In this document: piece after piece, positions 1 through 9,384 of the stretch | How the letters are laid out: every line of letters begins with the position of its first letter | Numbering within the stretch: position 1 is the first letter of the stretch | Source: VYFG01 sp965248685 | GTDB taxonomy: Bacteria > Pseudomonadota > Gammaproteobacteria > Arenicellales > Poriferihabitantaceae | Assembly (NCBI GenBank): GCA_965248685.1 | Contig: CBDFKC010000002.1 | Location: 62,001 to 126,000 of the forward strand | Length of the DNA stretch: 64,000 nt | Reading direction: 5' to 3' | Notes under the pieces: model-generated | What the model saw: only the letters and a program-made list of their open reading frames with translations | Database searches by the model: none | What the model was told of the DNA's origin: nothing | Made by a program: the position numbers and the translations under genes

Positions 1-1244
1 CAGCGGTATTGTTATCTGACCTGAAAATGGAAGGTATGGGGGGCTTCAATCTGATCGAACGATTGGGACAAAAATTGCCGGATTTGCCGGTAATCGTAAT
101 GACCGCTTTTGGCGATCTGGATAGCGCTGTTGACGCATATAAATACGGAGTATTCGAATACCTGACCAAACCATTTGATATTAATGAAATGATCGCACTG
201 GTGTTACGAGCCAGTGAACAAGGGGTGGAGCAAGCCGCTCAGGAGCAGACCGTCAGCGAAAAACGTTTGATAATTGGCGACAGCGGTCCAATCCAGGAAG
301 TATTCCGTATCATTGGCCGACTTGCATCTTCCGAGATGAACATACTGATACGGGGTGAATCCGGCACCGGCAAAGAGCTAGTGGCCGAGGCTATCTATCG
401 CAATAGTCCCCGCTCTGATCAACCTTTGGTGGCAATAAATACAGCCGCGATTCCTGCGGAATTGCTTGAGTCCGAATTATTTGGCCATGAAAAAGGTGCG
501 TTTACCGGCGCCCACGGCAGGCATATCGGGCGATTTGAGCAGGCCAATGGTGGCACCTTGTTGCTGGATGAAATAGGAGATATGCCGGCAGGATTGCAAA
601 CACGGCTACTGCGGGTGCTGTCGGAAGGGCGATTCTTTCGGGTTGGTGGACGCGAAGAAATCAAAGTATCAGTGCGGATTATTGCTGCCACCAATCAAGA
701 TCTCCAATCCCTGGTAGCATCGGGCCAGTTTCGCAATGATTTATTTCACCGGCTAAATGTGATTTCTATCGACACCCCGTCTCTGCGTGAACGATCCGGA
801 GATATTCCCTTACTGGCCGAGCATTTTCTTGGTAAGGCAGCCACTGCCGGAGTCGATAAAAAAAACTTCACCCCGTCGGCGATTACCGCATTGCGGCAGT
901 ATACTTGGCCTGGGAATGTCCGTGAGTTGGAAAATCTGGTGACCCGCCTCTCAGTATTGTCACCGAGTAATTCAATCACATTGACCGATTTACCTGAATC
1001 GATTAAAACCTGGAAACAAAATGAAGCCACCAGGGAATGGGAGGTGTCATTAGGCCAGGCGGTTAATGAAAGAATTCAATCAGGGGAAAGGGGGCTTATG
1101 CAGAAAATGGGCAGCAAATTTGAGAGAGTTTTGATTCGCGCCGCTATGGAGCATACCCTGGGACACAAACAAAATGCCGCTGCTTTGTTGGGGTGGGGTA
1201 GAAACACCTTAACCAGGAAACTCAAGCATCTGATTGATTCTTAA
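1..1244 (+). CDS. glnG: NtrC-type sigma-54-dependent nitrogen response regulator (5' end outside window)
   Basis: Response regulator that, when phosphorylated by GlnL/NtrB under nitrogen limitation, activates sigma-54 promoters. The frame is open to the left edge (codons read from base 3), so the N-terminus is missing. Visible in order: the end of the receiver domain, with the phospho-acceptor Asp in LLSDLKM and the conserved Lys in LTKPF; an AAA+ domain with Walker A GESGTGKE, the sigma-54 contact loop GAFTGA, Walker B LLLDEIGD and an arginine-finger region; and a C-terminal Fis-type helix-turn-helix ending GWGRNTLTRKL, which is characteristic of NtrC rather than other family members. glnL and glnA would be expected to the left of the window. 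The gene ends 175 bp before hflK, so the nitrogen-control genes adjoin the hfl cluster here, whereas in E. coli hflX precedes hflK. Confidence 0.93.
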   Translation, partial: AVLLSDLKMEGMGGFNLIERLGQKLPDLPVIVMTAFGDLDSAVDAYKYGVFEYLTKPFDINEMIALVLRASEQGVEQAAQEQTVSEKRLIIGDSGPIQEVFRIIGRLASSEMNILIRGESGTGKELVAEAIYRNSPRSDQPLVAINTAAIPAELLESELFGHEKGAFTGAHGRHIGRFEQANGGTLLLDEIGDMPAGLQTRLLRVLSEGRFFRVGGREEIKVSVRIIAATNQDLQSLVASGQFRNDLFHRLNVISIDTPSLRERSGDIPLLAEHFLGKAATAGVDKKNFTPSAITALRQYTWPGNVRELENLVTRLSVLSPSNSITLTDLPESIKTWKQNEATREWEVSLGQAVNERIQSGERGLMQKMGSKFERVLIRAAMEHTLGHKQNAAALLGWGRNTLTRKLKHLIDS

Positions 1245-1419
1245 CTGTTACCAAATATTGTAAGCTTGGTAGCCTGGCTAAAACCTGCCTTATCTGTTCT
1301 TGCTGTCCCTTAAAATATCCAGGTTAAGTAACTGTTATGACTTGTTCACTTGAACCTAACCGGGTTGCCCCCAAATACGATACAATAATTTACCTTCTAT
1401 TATCATAGGAAACATCTCA

Positions 1420-2679
1420 ATGCCTTGGAATCAACCAGGATCCGGCGGCAATAACCGCGACCCATGGGGCCAGAATAATGGTTCAAACAATGGAGATCGA
1501 CGGGGGTCAAAAGACGGCCCCCCGGATATTGACGAAATTTTTAAAGACGCAAAGAACAAAATTGATTCCATGTTTGGAGGGCGTGGCGGCGGTTCCGGCA
1601 GTGGCCGTGGAACCCAGTCCCCCGGTCCAAGTGGAAAAATGGTCGGACTATTGGCTCTGGTCGGTATTGGCGTGTGGCTATTCAGTGGTTTTTATACTGT
1701 AGACCAGGGTGAGCAGGCGGTAGAACTGCAGTTTGGCGCCTACTCCGAAACCAAGGACGCAGGATTAAGATGGCATTTGCCAACACCAATTGAATCCGTT
1801 GAGCTCATTAATACTCAAAATGTGAATACCGTCGAGGTCGGGTATAGACAGGGTGGTCGGACGTTGCAAACGGTGCCGCGAGAGGCATTGATGCTGACCC
1901 AGGATGAAAACATTATCGATATACGGTTTGCAGTTCAATATGACATTAAAGAACCCAGGGATTTGCTGTTTAAAGTCAGTGAATATAATCCCAGGGATAT
2001 TGCAGAAACCGTGGTTCGGGGTGCAACGGAAAGTGCGGTGCGAGAAATTGTTGGTCGCAATACCATGGATTTCGCTATAACTGGAGGTCGTGCTCAACTC
2101 GCCGCAGAAGCCAAGGCTTTGGTACAAGACATTCTAGATCGATACGAAACCGGCATCAATATTCGATCGGTAGAAATGCAGAACGCACAACCACCTGAGC
2201 AAGTCAAAGATGCTTTCGACGATGTGGTAAAGGCACGGGAGGACGAGGAGCGGTTAAAAAGCCTCGCCCAGGCCTATGCTAACGATATCATTCCAAGAGC
2301 GAGGGGGTTTGCCGCCCGGATAAGTCAGGAGGCCGAAGCGTATAAGGCTTCTATTGTGGCCAAGGCAACCGGTGAGTCATCACGCTTCAAGCAGATACTG
2401 GACGAGTATACTAAAGCGCCTGGAATAACCCGTGATCGTCTTTATCTGGAATCCATGGAAGAAGTATTGAGTCGATCGAGTAAAATTGTGATCGATCAGC
2501 AAGGTGGAAACAGCCTGATGTATCTGCCCCTGGATCAATTAATTAACAAACGCAGCAGCAGTTTGGAAGGTGCCGGAACCGGATCTAACTTTGCAGCACC
2601 GGGTTCTTCGGCTATCCAGCAGGATAATCAGGGATTCCGAACCTCGAGTCGTAGTGTCGACCGAACCGCGAGGAACTAA
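1420..2679 (+). CDS. hflK: HflK, subunit of the HflKC membrane protease-regulating complex
   Basis: SPFH/prohibitin-family protein that assembles with HflC into a large periplasmic cage around the FtsH protease and modulates membrane-protein turnover. It has the usual Gly/Asn-rich cytoplasmic N-terminus (about residues 1-70, starting MPWNQPGSGG). A single membrane segment follows near residues 75-95, then the SPFH domain (FYTVDQGEQAVELQFG onward), an alanine/glutamate-rich helical region and a polar C-terminal tail. The length of 419 aa is typical. The start follows a purine-rich stretch (ataggaaac) upstream of the ATG. hflC begins 3 bp after the stop, so the two are co-transcribed. Confidence 0.96.
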   Translation: MPWNQPGSGGNNRDPWGQNNGSNNGDRRGSKDGPPDIDEIFKDAKNKIDSMFGGRGGGSGSGRGTQSPGPSGKMVGLLALVGIGVWLFSGFYTVDQGEQAVELQFGAYSETKDAGLRWHLPTPIESVELINTQNVNTVEVGYRQGGRTLQTVPREALMLTQDENIIDIRFAVQYDIKEPRDLLFKVSEYNPRDIAETVVRGATESAVREIVGRNTMDFAITGGRAQLAAEAKALVQDILDRYETGINIRSVEMQNAQPPEQVKDAFDDVVKAREDEERLKSLAQAYANDIIPRARGFAARISQEAEAYKASIVAKATGESSRFKQILDEYTKAPGITRDRLYLESMEEVLSRSSKIVIDQQGGNSLMYLPLDQLINKRSSSLEGAGTGSNFAAPGSSAIQQDNQGFRTSSRSVDRTARN

Positions 2680-2682
2680 TAA

Positions 2683-3582
2683 ATGAAACAAAAAAGCTCA
2701 TTTTTTCTGATACTGATCGGTATTATATTGGCCATCGGTTTTTCTTTTGTGTATTACGTTGATGAACGGGAAAAGGCAATAAAGTTTAGATTCGGAGAGA
2801 TTGTCGATTCCGATATCAAGCCCGGGATAAACTTCAAACTCCCATTTGTCAATAACATCAAATACTTTGATGCCAGAGTTCAAACCATGGACGCGGACCC
2901 TGAACTCTATTTGACCGGCGAAAAGAAAAACCTGGTGGTTGATTCTTTTGTTAAGTGGAGAATAGAAGATGTGCACCAGTATTACACCAGACTCCAGGGA
3001 CGGACCAGCAATGCCAGGTCGCGATTATCCCAGCGCGTTAACGATAGTCTGCGTCAGGAATTTGGTAAGCGTAATGTTCAGGAGGTCATTTCCGGTGATC
3101 GCGCATTAATCATGGAGACCGTACGAAAGGCTATGGATGAAGAGGCCCAGCTAATGGGGATTAAGGTTATTGACGTCCGGCTAAAGCGGGTTGACCTGGA
3201 TCCTTCGATCAGTGAGCGGGTATACGATCGGATGCAGGCAGAACGACAGAGAGTAGCCAAGGAGCTTAGGGCTCAGGGCGAGGAAGAGGCGGAAAAAATA
3301 CGCGCCGATGCCGATCGCCAGCGGCAAATAATGCTGGCAAATGCCACCCGAGACGCCGAGCAGGTGCGTGGTGAAGGCGACGCCATCGCAACTAATACAT
3401 ATGCCGTAGCATTTGGCCAAGACCGTGAGTTTTACAATCTTTATCGCAGCCTGAATGCCTATCGCAATACCTTCAATAGCAAAGATGACTTGATGGTTAT
3501 TGATCCGAGTTCAGAATTTTTTCGATTCTTTAAACACCCGAACACCAGCGCTGGCGCCGAGGGGCAGGGACTGAACAAATAG
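2683..3582 (+). CDS. hflC: HflC, partner of HflK
   Basis: Second SPFH-domain subunit of the HflKC complex that embraces FtsH in the inner membrane. The 299-aa protein has an N-terminal uncleaved membrane anchor (residues about 5-25) followed directly by YYVDEREKAIKFRFGEI, the start of the SPFH domain. A charged coiled-coil-like stretch rich in Arg/Glu/Ala lies at about residues 180-235 (MQAERQRVAKELRAQGEEEA). It starts 3 bp after the hflK stop, so translation is probably coupled. A strong GC hairpin lies downstream. Confidence 0.96.
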   Translation: MKQKSSFFLILIGIILAIGFSFVYYVDEREKAIKFRFGEIVDSDIKPGINFKLPFVNNIKYFDARVQTMDADPELYLTGEKKNLVVDSFVKWRIEDVHQYYTRLQGRTSNARSRLSQRVNDSLRQEFGKRNVQEVISGDRALIMETVRKAMDEEAQLMGIKVIDVRLKRVDLDPSISERVYDRMQAERQRVAKELRAQGEEEAEKIRADADRQRQIMLANATRDAEQVRGEGDAIATNTYAVAFGQDREFYNLYRSLNAYRNTFNSKDDLMVIDPSSEFFRFFKHPNTSAGAEGQGLNK

Positions 3583-3612
3583 ACATTTATTTGTCATATC
3601 GGTAGCATTCAG

Positions 3613-3633
3613 CGGCCGCCTTCCGGGCGGCCG
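3613..3633 (+). terminator. GC-rich hairpin after hflC
   Basis: Arms CGGCCGCC and GGCGGCCG pair perfectly across a 5-base loop, 31 bp after the hflC stop. There is no run of T after the stem, so it is not a classical intrinsic terminator. It may attenuate read-through or protect the hflKC transcript 3' end. Confidence 0.45.
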
Positions 3634-3685
3634 TGTTACGTCAAAATCTTCAACAGAAAAACGGGACCCGGGTCAAATATACTCT

Positions 3686-3874
3686 ATGAATTGGAACGAT
3701 TTGCTGGCAGCGTTTGCGTTATATTTGGTTCTCGAAGGTATTATTCCATTTATAAGTCCCGGTGGCTTTAAAAATTTCATGCGCAATATGATTGAACTCC
3801 CCGAGCCAAAGCTGCGATCTTTTGGTCTGGGCAGTATGATCGCCGGCGCTGCGCTTCTATATTTTGTCCGTTGA
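3686..3874 (+). CDS. DUF2065 small membrane protein (YjeT family)
   Basis: A 62-aa protein with two hydrophobic segments (residues about 5-25 and 43-61) separated by a short polar loop with PGGFKNFMRNMIELPE. This layout and its place between hflC and purA match the DUF2065/YjeT family, whose function is not established. It lies 103 bp after hflC and 59 bp before purA. The conserved position suggests a link to the HflKC membrane complex, but this is only inference from gene order. Confidence 0.85.
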   Translation: MNWNDLLAAFALYLVLEGIIPFISPGGFKNFMRNMIELPEPKLRSFGLGSMIAGAALLYFVR

Positions 3875-3933
3875 TGGAACCGGCCGACGCTGTGGATTAC
3901 AACCGCAACTTTAATTTATATCTTTAAAAGCTG

Positions 3934-5226
3934 ATGGCAAACAACGTTGTATTACTGGGAACCCAATGGGGTGATGAAGGTAAGGGCAAGATCGTAGATT
4001 TGCTAACCGAGAAAGCCGACGCCGTAGCGCGTTTTCAGGGAGGCCATAATGCCGGCCATACCCTGGTCATCAATGGCCAGAAAACGGTACTTCATTTGGT
4101 GCCGTCCGGAGCTATGCGAGAAGGTGTCCAATGCCTGATTGGCAATGGCGTAGTAGTAAACATTGAACAGCTGCTTAAGGAAATATCCGGTTTGGAGCAA
4201 ATCGGGGTTTCCGTGCGAGAACGATTGCTGGTTAGTCTGGCATGCCCGATGATACTTCCTCACCATATTGCTCTGGACGTTGCCCGGGAAGTCGCAAAAG
4301 GAAATGATGCGATCGGTACTACCGGGCGCGGAATCGGCCCTTGCTATGAAGACAAGGTCGCTCGGCGAGGATTGCGCCTTGCCGATATGCTTCAGCCTGA
4401 AATATTTGCTAATAAACTCGAACAAGTAATGGATTATCACAACTTTGTCCTGGTTAACTATTTGAATGCCAAAAAGGTTGATTATCAACAAAGTCTCGAT
4501 CAGGTCGCAGAACAACGAAGTCAGGTTCAGGATCTTATTGGTGATGTAGCAGCACGCTTGTATGAATTTCACCAGGCCGGTAAATCCGTCATGTTTGAAG
4601 GCGCTCAGGGAATGCTACTGGACGTTGACCATGGGACCTACCCGTACGTAACTTCATCCAATACCACCGCAGCCGCAGCTGCAGTTGGAACCGGCATCGG
4701 TCCGCTGGCCCTTGATCATGTGCTCGGTATCGTAAAAGCGTATACAACCCGGGTGGGCTCAGGTCCTTTCCCAACCGAATTGTTCGATCAAGTCGGTGCG
4801 CGTTTAGGCGAACGGGGACATGAATTTGGGGCGACCACTGGGCGTCCCCGTCGCTGTGGCTGGCTCGACGCTGTTGCACTAAAACGCAGCGTCCAGGTTT
4901 GCGGGCTGAGCGCATTGTGCGTAACAAAACTGGACGTCATGGACGGATTGGATACGGTAAAAATATGCACCGCGTATGAACTTGATGGACAAACCATTAC
5001 GCTTCCACCTTATGGTGCAGAAAGCATGGAGCGGTGTCAGCCAATTTATGAAGAACTTTCTGGCTGGACAGAATCAACCGAAGGCGCGCGTCAATATGAA
5101 CAGCTGCCACAAAATGCCCGATCTTATCTGGACCGTATGGCAGATCTGTTAGGCATTCCCATCGATATAATTTCGACGGGAGCAGAACGGGACGATACAA
5201 TTATCTTGCAGCATCCTTTTGGCTAG
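3934..5226 (+). CDS. purA: adenylosuccinate synthetase
   Basis: Catalyses the GTP-dependent ligation of IMP and aspartate to adenylosuccinate, the first committed step of AMP synthesis, in the cytoplasm. The 430-aa protein has the N-terminal signature GTQWGDEGKGKIVD with the catalytic Asp, the IMP-binding GGHNAGHT loop with the catalytic His, GTTGRGIGPCYEDK, and the C-terminal TGRPRRCGWLD motif. Length and motifs are complete. guaB and guaA, the GMP branch from the same IMP precursor, lie 40 kb further on in this window. Confidence 0.97.
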   Translation: MANNVVLLGTQWGDEGKGKIVDLLTEKADAVARFQGGHNAGHTLVINGQKTVLHLVPSGAMREGVQCLIGNGVVVNIEQLLKEISGLEQIGVSVRERLLVSLACPMILPHHIALDVAREVAKGNDAIGTTGRGIGPCYEDKVARRGLRLADMLQPEIFANKLEQVMDYHNFVLVNYLNAKKVDYQQSLDQVAEQRSQVQDLIGDVAARLYEFHQAGKSVMFEGAQGMLLDVDHGTYPYVTSSNTTAAAAAVGTGIGPLALDHVLGIVKAYTTRVGSGPFPTELFDQVGARLGERGHEFGATTGRPRRCGWLDAVALKRSVQVCGLSALCVTKLDVMDGLDTVKICTAYELDGQTITLPPYGAESMERCQPIYEELSGWTESTEGARQYEQLPQNARSYLDRMADLLGIPIDIISTGAERDDTIILQHPFG

Positions 5227-5232
5227 AGGACC

Positions 5233-5254
5233 CCGGCTTTACCCCTAAAGCTGG
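5233..5254 (+). terminator. hairpin downstream of purA
   Basis: CCGGCTTTA and TAAAGCTGG can pair (one G-U) around a CCCC loop, starting 7 bp after the purA stop. There is no T-tract, so termination strength is uncertain. It separates purA from the gabD unit. Confidence 0.4.
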
Positions 5255-5313
5255 AGTGAGATAGACTAAAGCATGCTAACAAATATTTTGCATTTTTTGC
5301 GGAGAGCTAAACC

Positions 5314-6768
5314 ATGAAACTTAATAACCAGGCGTTATTTCGCCAACAGTGTTACATCAACGGACAATGGCGTGACGCCGATAGTGGCCAAACAATCGAC
5401 GTTACCAACCCAGCAAATGGAGAAGTTATTGCGTCGATTCCGCGAATGGGGACTGCTGAAACCCGCAGCGCAATTGAAGCGGCAGAAACCGCCCAGGCTA
5501 AATGGCGGAATTTGTTGGCTAAAGAACGTTCGGTCATTCTGCGTCGATGGTTTGACCTGATGATAGAAAACCAGGAAGACCTGGCACAGTTGATGACACT
5601 GGAGCAGGGTAAGCCCCTGGCCGAATCCCGGGGAGAAATTGTCTATGCCGCGTCATTTCTTGAGTGGTTCGCGGAAGAAGCAAAAAGGACGAACGGCGAA
5701 ACCATACCCCAGCATCAGGCAGATAAACGGCTGGTCGTGATAAAACAACCAGTTGGCGTCTGCGTTGCGATAACTCCCTGGAACTTTCCAGCGGCCATGA
5801 TAACCCGAAAAGTTGGTCCGGCTCTTGCTGCAGGCTGTGCGGTAGTGGTTAAACCTGCAACCCAGACACCACTGTCAGCATTGGCGTTATGCGAACTGGC
5901 AGAGCAGGCGGGGGTACCTGCTGGAGTGATGAGTGTGGTTACTGGTTCTTCGGGAGAAATTGGTGGAGAGATGACATCTAACTCCATCGTCAGGCACCTA
6001 AGTTTCACCGGGTCTACCGAGGTGGGTAAATTATTAATGCGCCAGTGCGCTGACTCGGTTACCAAAGTAGCGCTCGAGTTGGGAGGTAATGCACCGTTTA
6101 TTGTGTTTGATGACGCAGATGTTGACGCGGCAGTTGAAGGTGCCGTGATGTCCAAGTATCGCAATGCAGGACAGACCTGTGTTTGCAGTAATCGTATCTA
6201 TGTGCAGGATGGAATTTACGACGAGTTCGCAGAAAAATTGGCAGAAGCAGTGGCAAGCATGCAGGTTGGATCCGGGCTTGAAGACGGTATTGTCCAGGGG
6301 CCATTAATTGATATGGCTGCGGTGGAAAAAATGGAAGATCATATTTCCGACGCACTGGGTAAGGGCGCCGAGTTGAAATTGGGTGGCAAGCGTCATGATC
6401 TGGGTGGTTCATTTTTTCAACCTACCATATTGACCAATGTGTCCCCTGACATGAAAGTTGCCAGAGAAGAAACCTTTGGTCCGCTGGCGCCACTGTTTCG
6501 CTTTTCCGAAGAAGATGACGTGGTTCGCCAGGCAAACGATACCGAATTTGGCCTCGCATCCTATTTTTACAGCAAAGATCTGGCTCGCACATGGCGGGTA
6601 TCTGAAGCCCTGGAATATGGAATGGTGGGGATTAACACTGGTATTATTTCCAATGAAATTGCACCATTTGGTGGGATAAAGGAATCAGGGATTGGTCGCG
6701 AAGGATCTCAACATGGAATTGATGAGTATCTTGAAATGAAATACCTCTGTATTGGTGGAATATCCTGA
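5314..6768 (+). CDS. gabD: NADP-dependent succinate-semialdehyde dehydrogenase
   Basis: Oxidises succinate semialdehyde to succinate, the last step of GABA and putrescine breakdown into the TCA cycle. The 484-aa protein shows the aldehyde dehydrogenase Rossmann region (TPWNFPAAMITRK), the catalytic Glu in VALELGGNAPF, and the catalytic cysteine in NAGQTCVCSNR. The second Cys two residues later is the position of the redox-switch pair in E. coli GabD. A GGAG ribosome-binding site (gcggagagc) precedes the ATG. Other GABA-shunt genes (gabT, gabP) are absent here. The next gene, a PqqD-like protein, follows 23 bp later. The polyamine importer at 49-54 kb could feed the same route, which is inference. 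Confidence 0.93.
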   Translation: MKLNNQALFRQQCYINGQWRDADSGQTIDVTNPANGEVIASIPRMGTAETRSAIEAAETAQAKWRNLLAKERSVILRRWFDLMIENQEDLAQLMTLEQGKPLAESRGEIVYAASFLEWFAEEAKRTNGETIPQHQADKRLVVIKQPVGVCVAITPWNFPAAMITRKVGPALAAGCAVVVKPATQTPLSALALCELAEQAGVPAGVMSVVTGSSGEIGGEMTSNSIVRHLSFTGSTEVGKLLMRQCADSVTKVALELGGNAPFIVFDDADVDAAVEGAVMSKYRNAGQTCVCSNRIYVQDGIYDEFAEKLAEAVASMQVGSGLEDGIVQGPLIDMAAVEKMEDHISDALGKGAELKLGGKRHDLGGSFFQPTILTNVSPDMKVAREETFGPLAPLFRFSEEDDVVRQANDTEFGLASYFYSKDLARTWRVSEALEYGMVGINTGIISNEIAPFGGIKESGIGREGSQHGIDEYLEMKYLCIGGIS

Positions 6769-6791
6769 GGGGTATACATTAAGGCGATCCA

Positions 6792-7088
6792 ATGGCCATG
6801 ATTCAATTGGCGGAATCTGTCATGATTTCTTCGGTTGGTGACGAATACGTTTTACTAGATTCGTTAAATGGCCACTACTATTCCCTCGACCCAGTTGGTC
6901 GCCAGATGATTGACCTGGCACTGGAGTGTGATAGTGAACAAGCCGTGCTCCAGGAGTTAATTAGCCGGTACGACGCATCGATTCAGCTTTTAACCCGGGA
7001 TTTCTCCAATTTGGTCACCGAACTGATGGAAATTGGTCTGATTACGATGGCTGCCCCAAACCTTAAACAAGCGACCAAAATTCTATAA
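6792..7088 (+). CDS. PqqD-family protein (orphan RRE-fold)
   Basis: A 98-aa protein resembling the PqqD family, a winged-helix fold that presents precursor peptides to radical-SAM and other RiPP enzymes. Visible signatures are a beta-rich N-terminus, the EYVLLDSLNGHYYSLDPVG stretch in which the family has a conserved turn and Tyr-x-Leu-(D/N) pattern, and a helical C-terminal half ending in a winged-helix LxxxGLI. No pqqA/B/C/E or other RiPP maturation gene is visible in the window. It follows gabD by 23 bp and is probably in the same transcript. An alternative ATG lies two codons downstream. The substrate is unknown. Confidence 0.75.
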   Translation: MAMIQLAESVMISSVGDEYVLLDSLNGHYYSLDPVGRQMIDLALECDSEQAVLQELISRYDASIQLLTRDFSNLVTELMEIGLITMAAPNLKQATKIL

Positions 7089-7291
7089 AAATCAAACCTG
7101 AACGAGGTTAAATCAAATCAATAATTTTATTCTGTAATTGCTTGTGAACAATGATAAATATGGCTAAGCAAATAGATTTTAAAGCCTTGCTATTGGTCCG
7201 GCGCAACGTTAAAATTGATCCAAGTAAGTGGCCCGTGGTATATGCGCGGGTCCACTATTAATTAACGACAACAAATTGGAGACGTCCTGGC

Positions 7292-7780
7292 ATGTCCATA
7301 GTAACTAAGAATTTGACTTCAGGTCTGAAAATATCTGCGGTTCTCGTTGCTGCAGCCCTGGTGACAGGTTGTATTAGCGCGAAAGCCAAACCGACTGAAG
7401 GTGCATCTGCAGCAGAACCAGCGATGGCTCCGGCAGAGCCCGCAGTAGCAGCTGCGGCTGTACCAGCTGCAGCCCCAGAGCCTGCAATGGAAGAAACCAT
7501 GCTGACTAGTTGGACTGTAGTGGAAGGTAATAATCTTTGGGGTATTGCCTGCAAGGAAGAAGTTTACAATGTGCCTGAGCAGTGGCCACTTATCTACAAA
7601 GCAAATCTGGATCAAATTAAGGATGCAGATTTGATCTATCCTGGTCAGGTATTTACGATTCCGCGGGACTCTTCCCAAGCCGATATTGATGGTGCGATTC
7701 ATCATGCCAAGAATCGTGGTGCCTGGGCCGTGGGTCCGGTTGAAGCAACTGATACTGCCTACATCGGAAACTCATCTTGA
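7292..7780 (+). CDS. LysM-domain lipoprotein
   Basis: A 162-aa exported protein. A hydrophobic signal segment ends in LVTGC, a lipobox with the acylated Cys near residue 27. An Ala/Pro/Glu-rich linker (about residues 30-68) follows, then one LysM peptidoglycan-binding domain (about 70-130, from WTVVEGNNLWGIAC to YPGQVFTIP). The arrangement predicts an outer-membrane lipoprotein that binds peptidoglycan through LysM. A GGAG ribosome-binding site lies just upstream (aattggagacg). The 202 bp before it holds an imperfect stem (agtggcccg with cgggtccact) but no recognised gene. A strong bidirectional terminator follows. Confidence 0.85.
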   Translation: MSIVTKNLTSGLKISAVLVAAALVTGCISAKAKPTEGASAAEPAMAPAEPAVAAAAVPAAAPEPAMEETMLTSWTVVEGNNLWGIACKEEVYNVPEQWPLIYKANLDQIKDADLIYPGQVFTIPRDSSQADIDGAIHHAKNRGAWAVGPVEATDTAYIGNSS

Positions 7781-7800
7781 TCACGCTGATGTAGGTGAAT

Positions 7801-7826
7801 AAAAAACCGGCAATTGCCGGTTTTTT
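7801..7826. terminator. bidirectional intrinsic terminator
   Basis: A perfect 26-bp palindrome: six A, CCGGCAA, TTGCCGG, six T (with a seventh T following). It lies between the LysM gene (plus) and pntB (minus, ending at 7976) and would work as an intrinsic terminator in both directions. Confidence 0.9.
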
Positions 7827-7975
7827 TGTGTCTACAGGTTTGGAATGTTTTAACGCGCAGCTTGCAGGATTTCTATGCCAATATTTCTATGTAAGGCAGA
7901 TCTCGCAGAATTTATAAAAAGCAGCGCTTAAAACATGGTCCTGCGGTTGTTGTTCAGAGGTTCCTTAGGTATAAA

Positions 7976-9370
7976 TTACTGCAGGCCTGCAATAATTGCT
8001 TCCACACTATCCTTAGCGTCACCAAATAGCATGCGTGTATTGTCTTTGAAGAACAATGGATTTTCGACCCCGGCATAGCCGCTTGCCATGCTTCGCTTCA
8101 TAACAATAACGGTCTTTGCATTCCAAACTTCAAGTACTGGCATACCGGCAATGGGACTATCGGGTTCGTCCATTGCTGAGGGATTCACAATGTCATTTGC
8201 CCCGATGACCATTACAACGTCTGTCTGGGATAGATCAGCATTAACTTCATCCATTTCCAGAACAATATCGTAAGGGACCTTGGCTTCCGCCAGCAGGACG
8301 TTCATATGTCCGGGCATGCGGCCGGCAACCGGATGGATGGCAAACCGCACATTAGTCCCGCAGTCTCGCAGTTTTCGAGTCAATTCAGAAACTGGGTGCT
8401 GCGCATGGGCAACCGCCATGCCGTAACCTGGAACAATAACCAAAGAGTCAATATTGCTAAGAATCTCTGCGCTATCATCCGCCGAAATCGGAATAACCTC
8501 ACCTTGTTCCTGGTCGCCGCCATCGGCGCCGGAAGTTGTGGTACCAAACCCACCCATGATAACGCTGACAAATTTGCGATTCATCGCCCGACACATAATA
8601 TAAGACAGTATTGCCCCACTCGATCCGACCAGCGCGCCGACAACAATGAGTAGATCATTTGACAGCATGAAACCAGTCGCCGCCGCTGCCCATCCTGAAT
8701 AGCTATTAAGCATTGAAATGACCACCGGCATATCCGCTCCACCAATCGCCATGACCATGTGTACACCAAATAGCAATGCCAGAACCGTCATAATTAAAAG
8801 AGGCACCATACCCGCTTCAGCAGAATAGGAATCCATGAATTGGCTGCCAAGATAAATGCAGAGCAGCAATATAACTAAATTAAGCCAGTGCCTCCCGGGT
8901 AGCATTAATGGCTTGCTGCTAATGGAACCACGCAGTTTGCCGAATGCCACCACCGAACCGGTGAAGGTAACAGCACCAATCAAAATACCCAGATAAATCT
9001 CGATATTGTGAATAGTGTGTTCCACCCCCACCAATTCCAGGTCAGGATTAACATAGGTGGCGAACCCAACCAGCACAGCTGCCAGTCCGACAAAACTGTG
9101 AAGTATAGCCACCAGCTCCGGCATCCCGGTCATTTCCACGCGTACGGCAAGAAAAACGCCAATTGCACCGCCGACCAGCATAGGTACAAGAATCAACCCA
9201 TAGTTTCCTGTCTGATCACTAAATAACGTAGCGACAACGGCAATAATCATGCCCACAATGCCGTATAGGTTCCCTCTTTTGGATGTTTCCTGGTGACTGA
9301 GACCTCCGAGGCTCAGGATGAATAAAACACTGGATAAAATGTATGCAGCGATGATGATACCGTTATTCAT
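7976..9370 (-). CDS. pntB: NAD(P) transhydrogenase subunit beta
   Basis: Beta subunit of the proton-translocating transhydrogenase that reduces NADP+ with NADH at the expense of the proton gradient. The 464-aa protein begins with a series of about eight to nine membrane helices (residues 1-265). A soluble NADP(H)-binding domain dIII follows, with the signatures VPGYGMAVAHAQH, the Arg/His-rich KVRFAIHPVAGRMPGHMNVLLAEA-like region (here starting VRFAIHPVAGRMPG) and GANDIVNPSA. It is downstream of pntA with a 14-bp gap on the same strand, so the two form an operon. Confidence 0.97.
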   Translation of the reverse strand: MNNGIIIAAYILSSVLFILSLGGLSHQETSKRGNLYGIVGMIIAVVATLFSDQTGNYGLILVPMLVGGAIGVFLAVRVEMTGMPELVAILHSFVGLAAVLVGFATYVNPDLELVGVEHTIHNIEIYLGILIGAVTFTGSVVAFGKLRGSISSKPLMLPGRHWLNLVILLLCIYLGSQFMDSYSAEAGMVPLLIMTVLALLFGVHMVMAIGGADMPVVISMLNSYSGWAAAATGFMLSNDLLIVVGALVGSSGAILSYIMCRAMNRKFVSVIMGGFGTTTSGADGGDQEQGEVIPISADDSAEILSNIDSLVIVPGYGMAVAHAQHPVSELTRKLRDCGTNVRFAIHPVAGRMPGHMNVLLAEAKVPYDIVLEMDEVNADLSQTDVVMVIGANDIVNPSAMDEPDSPIAGMPVLEVWNAKTVIVMKRSMASGYAGVENPLFFKDNTRMLFGDAKDSVEAIIAGLQ

Positions 9371-9384
9371 AATTTTCCCGCTGG

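Noticed and set aside
4003..4572. 189-codon open frame on the minus strand inside purA
   Set aside because: purA on the plus strand has full-length conserved motifs here. The antisense frame has no recognisable domain or ribosome-binding site and is a shadow.
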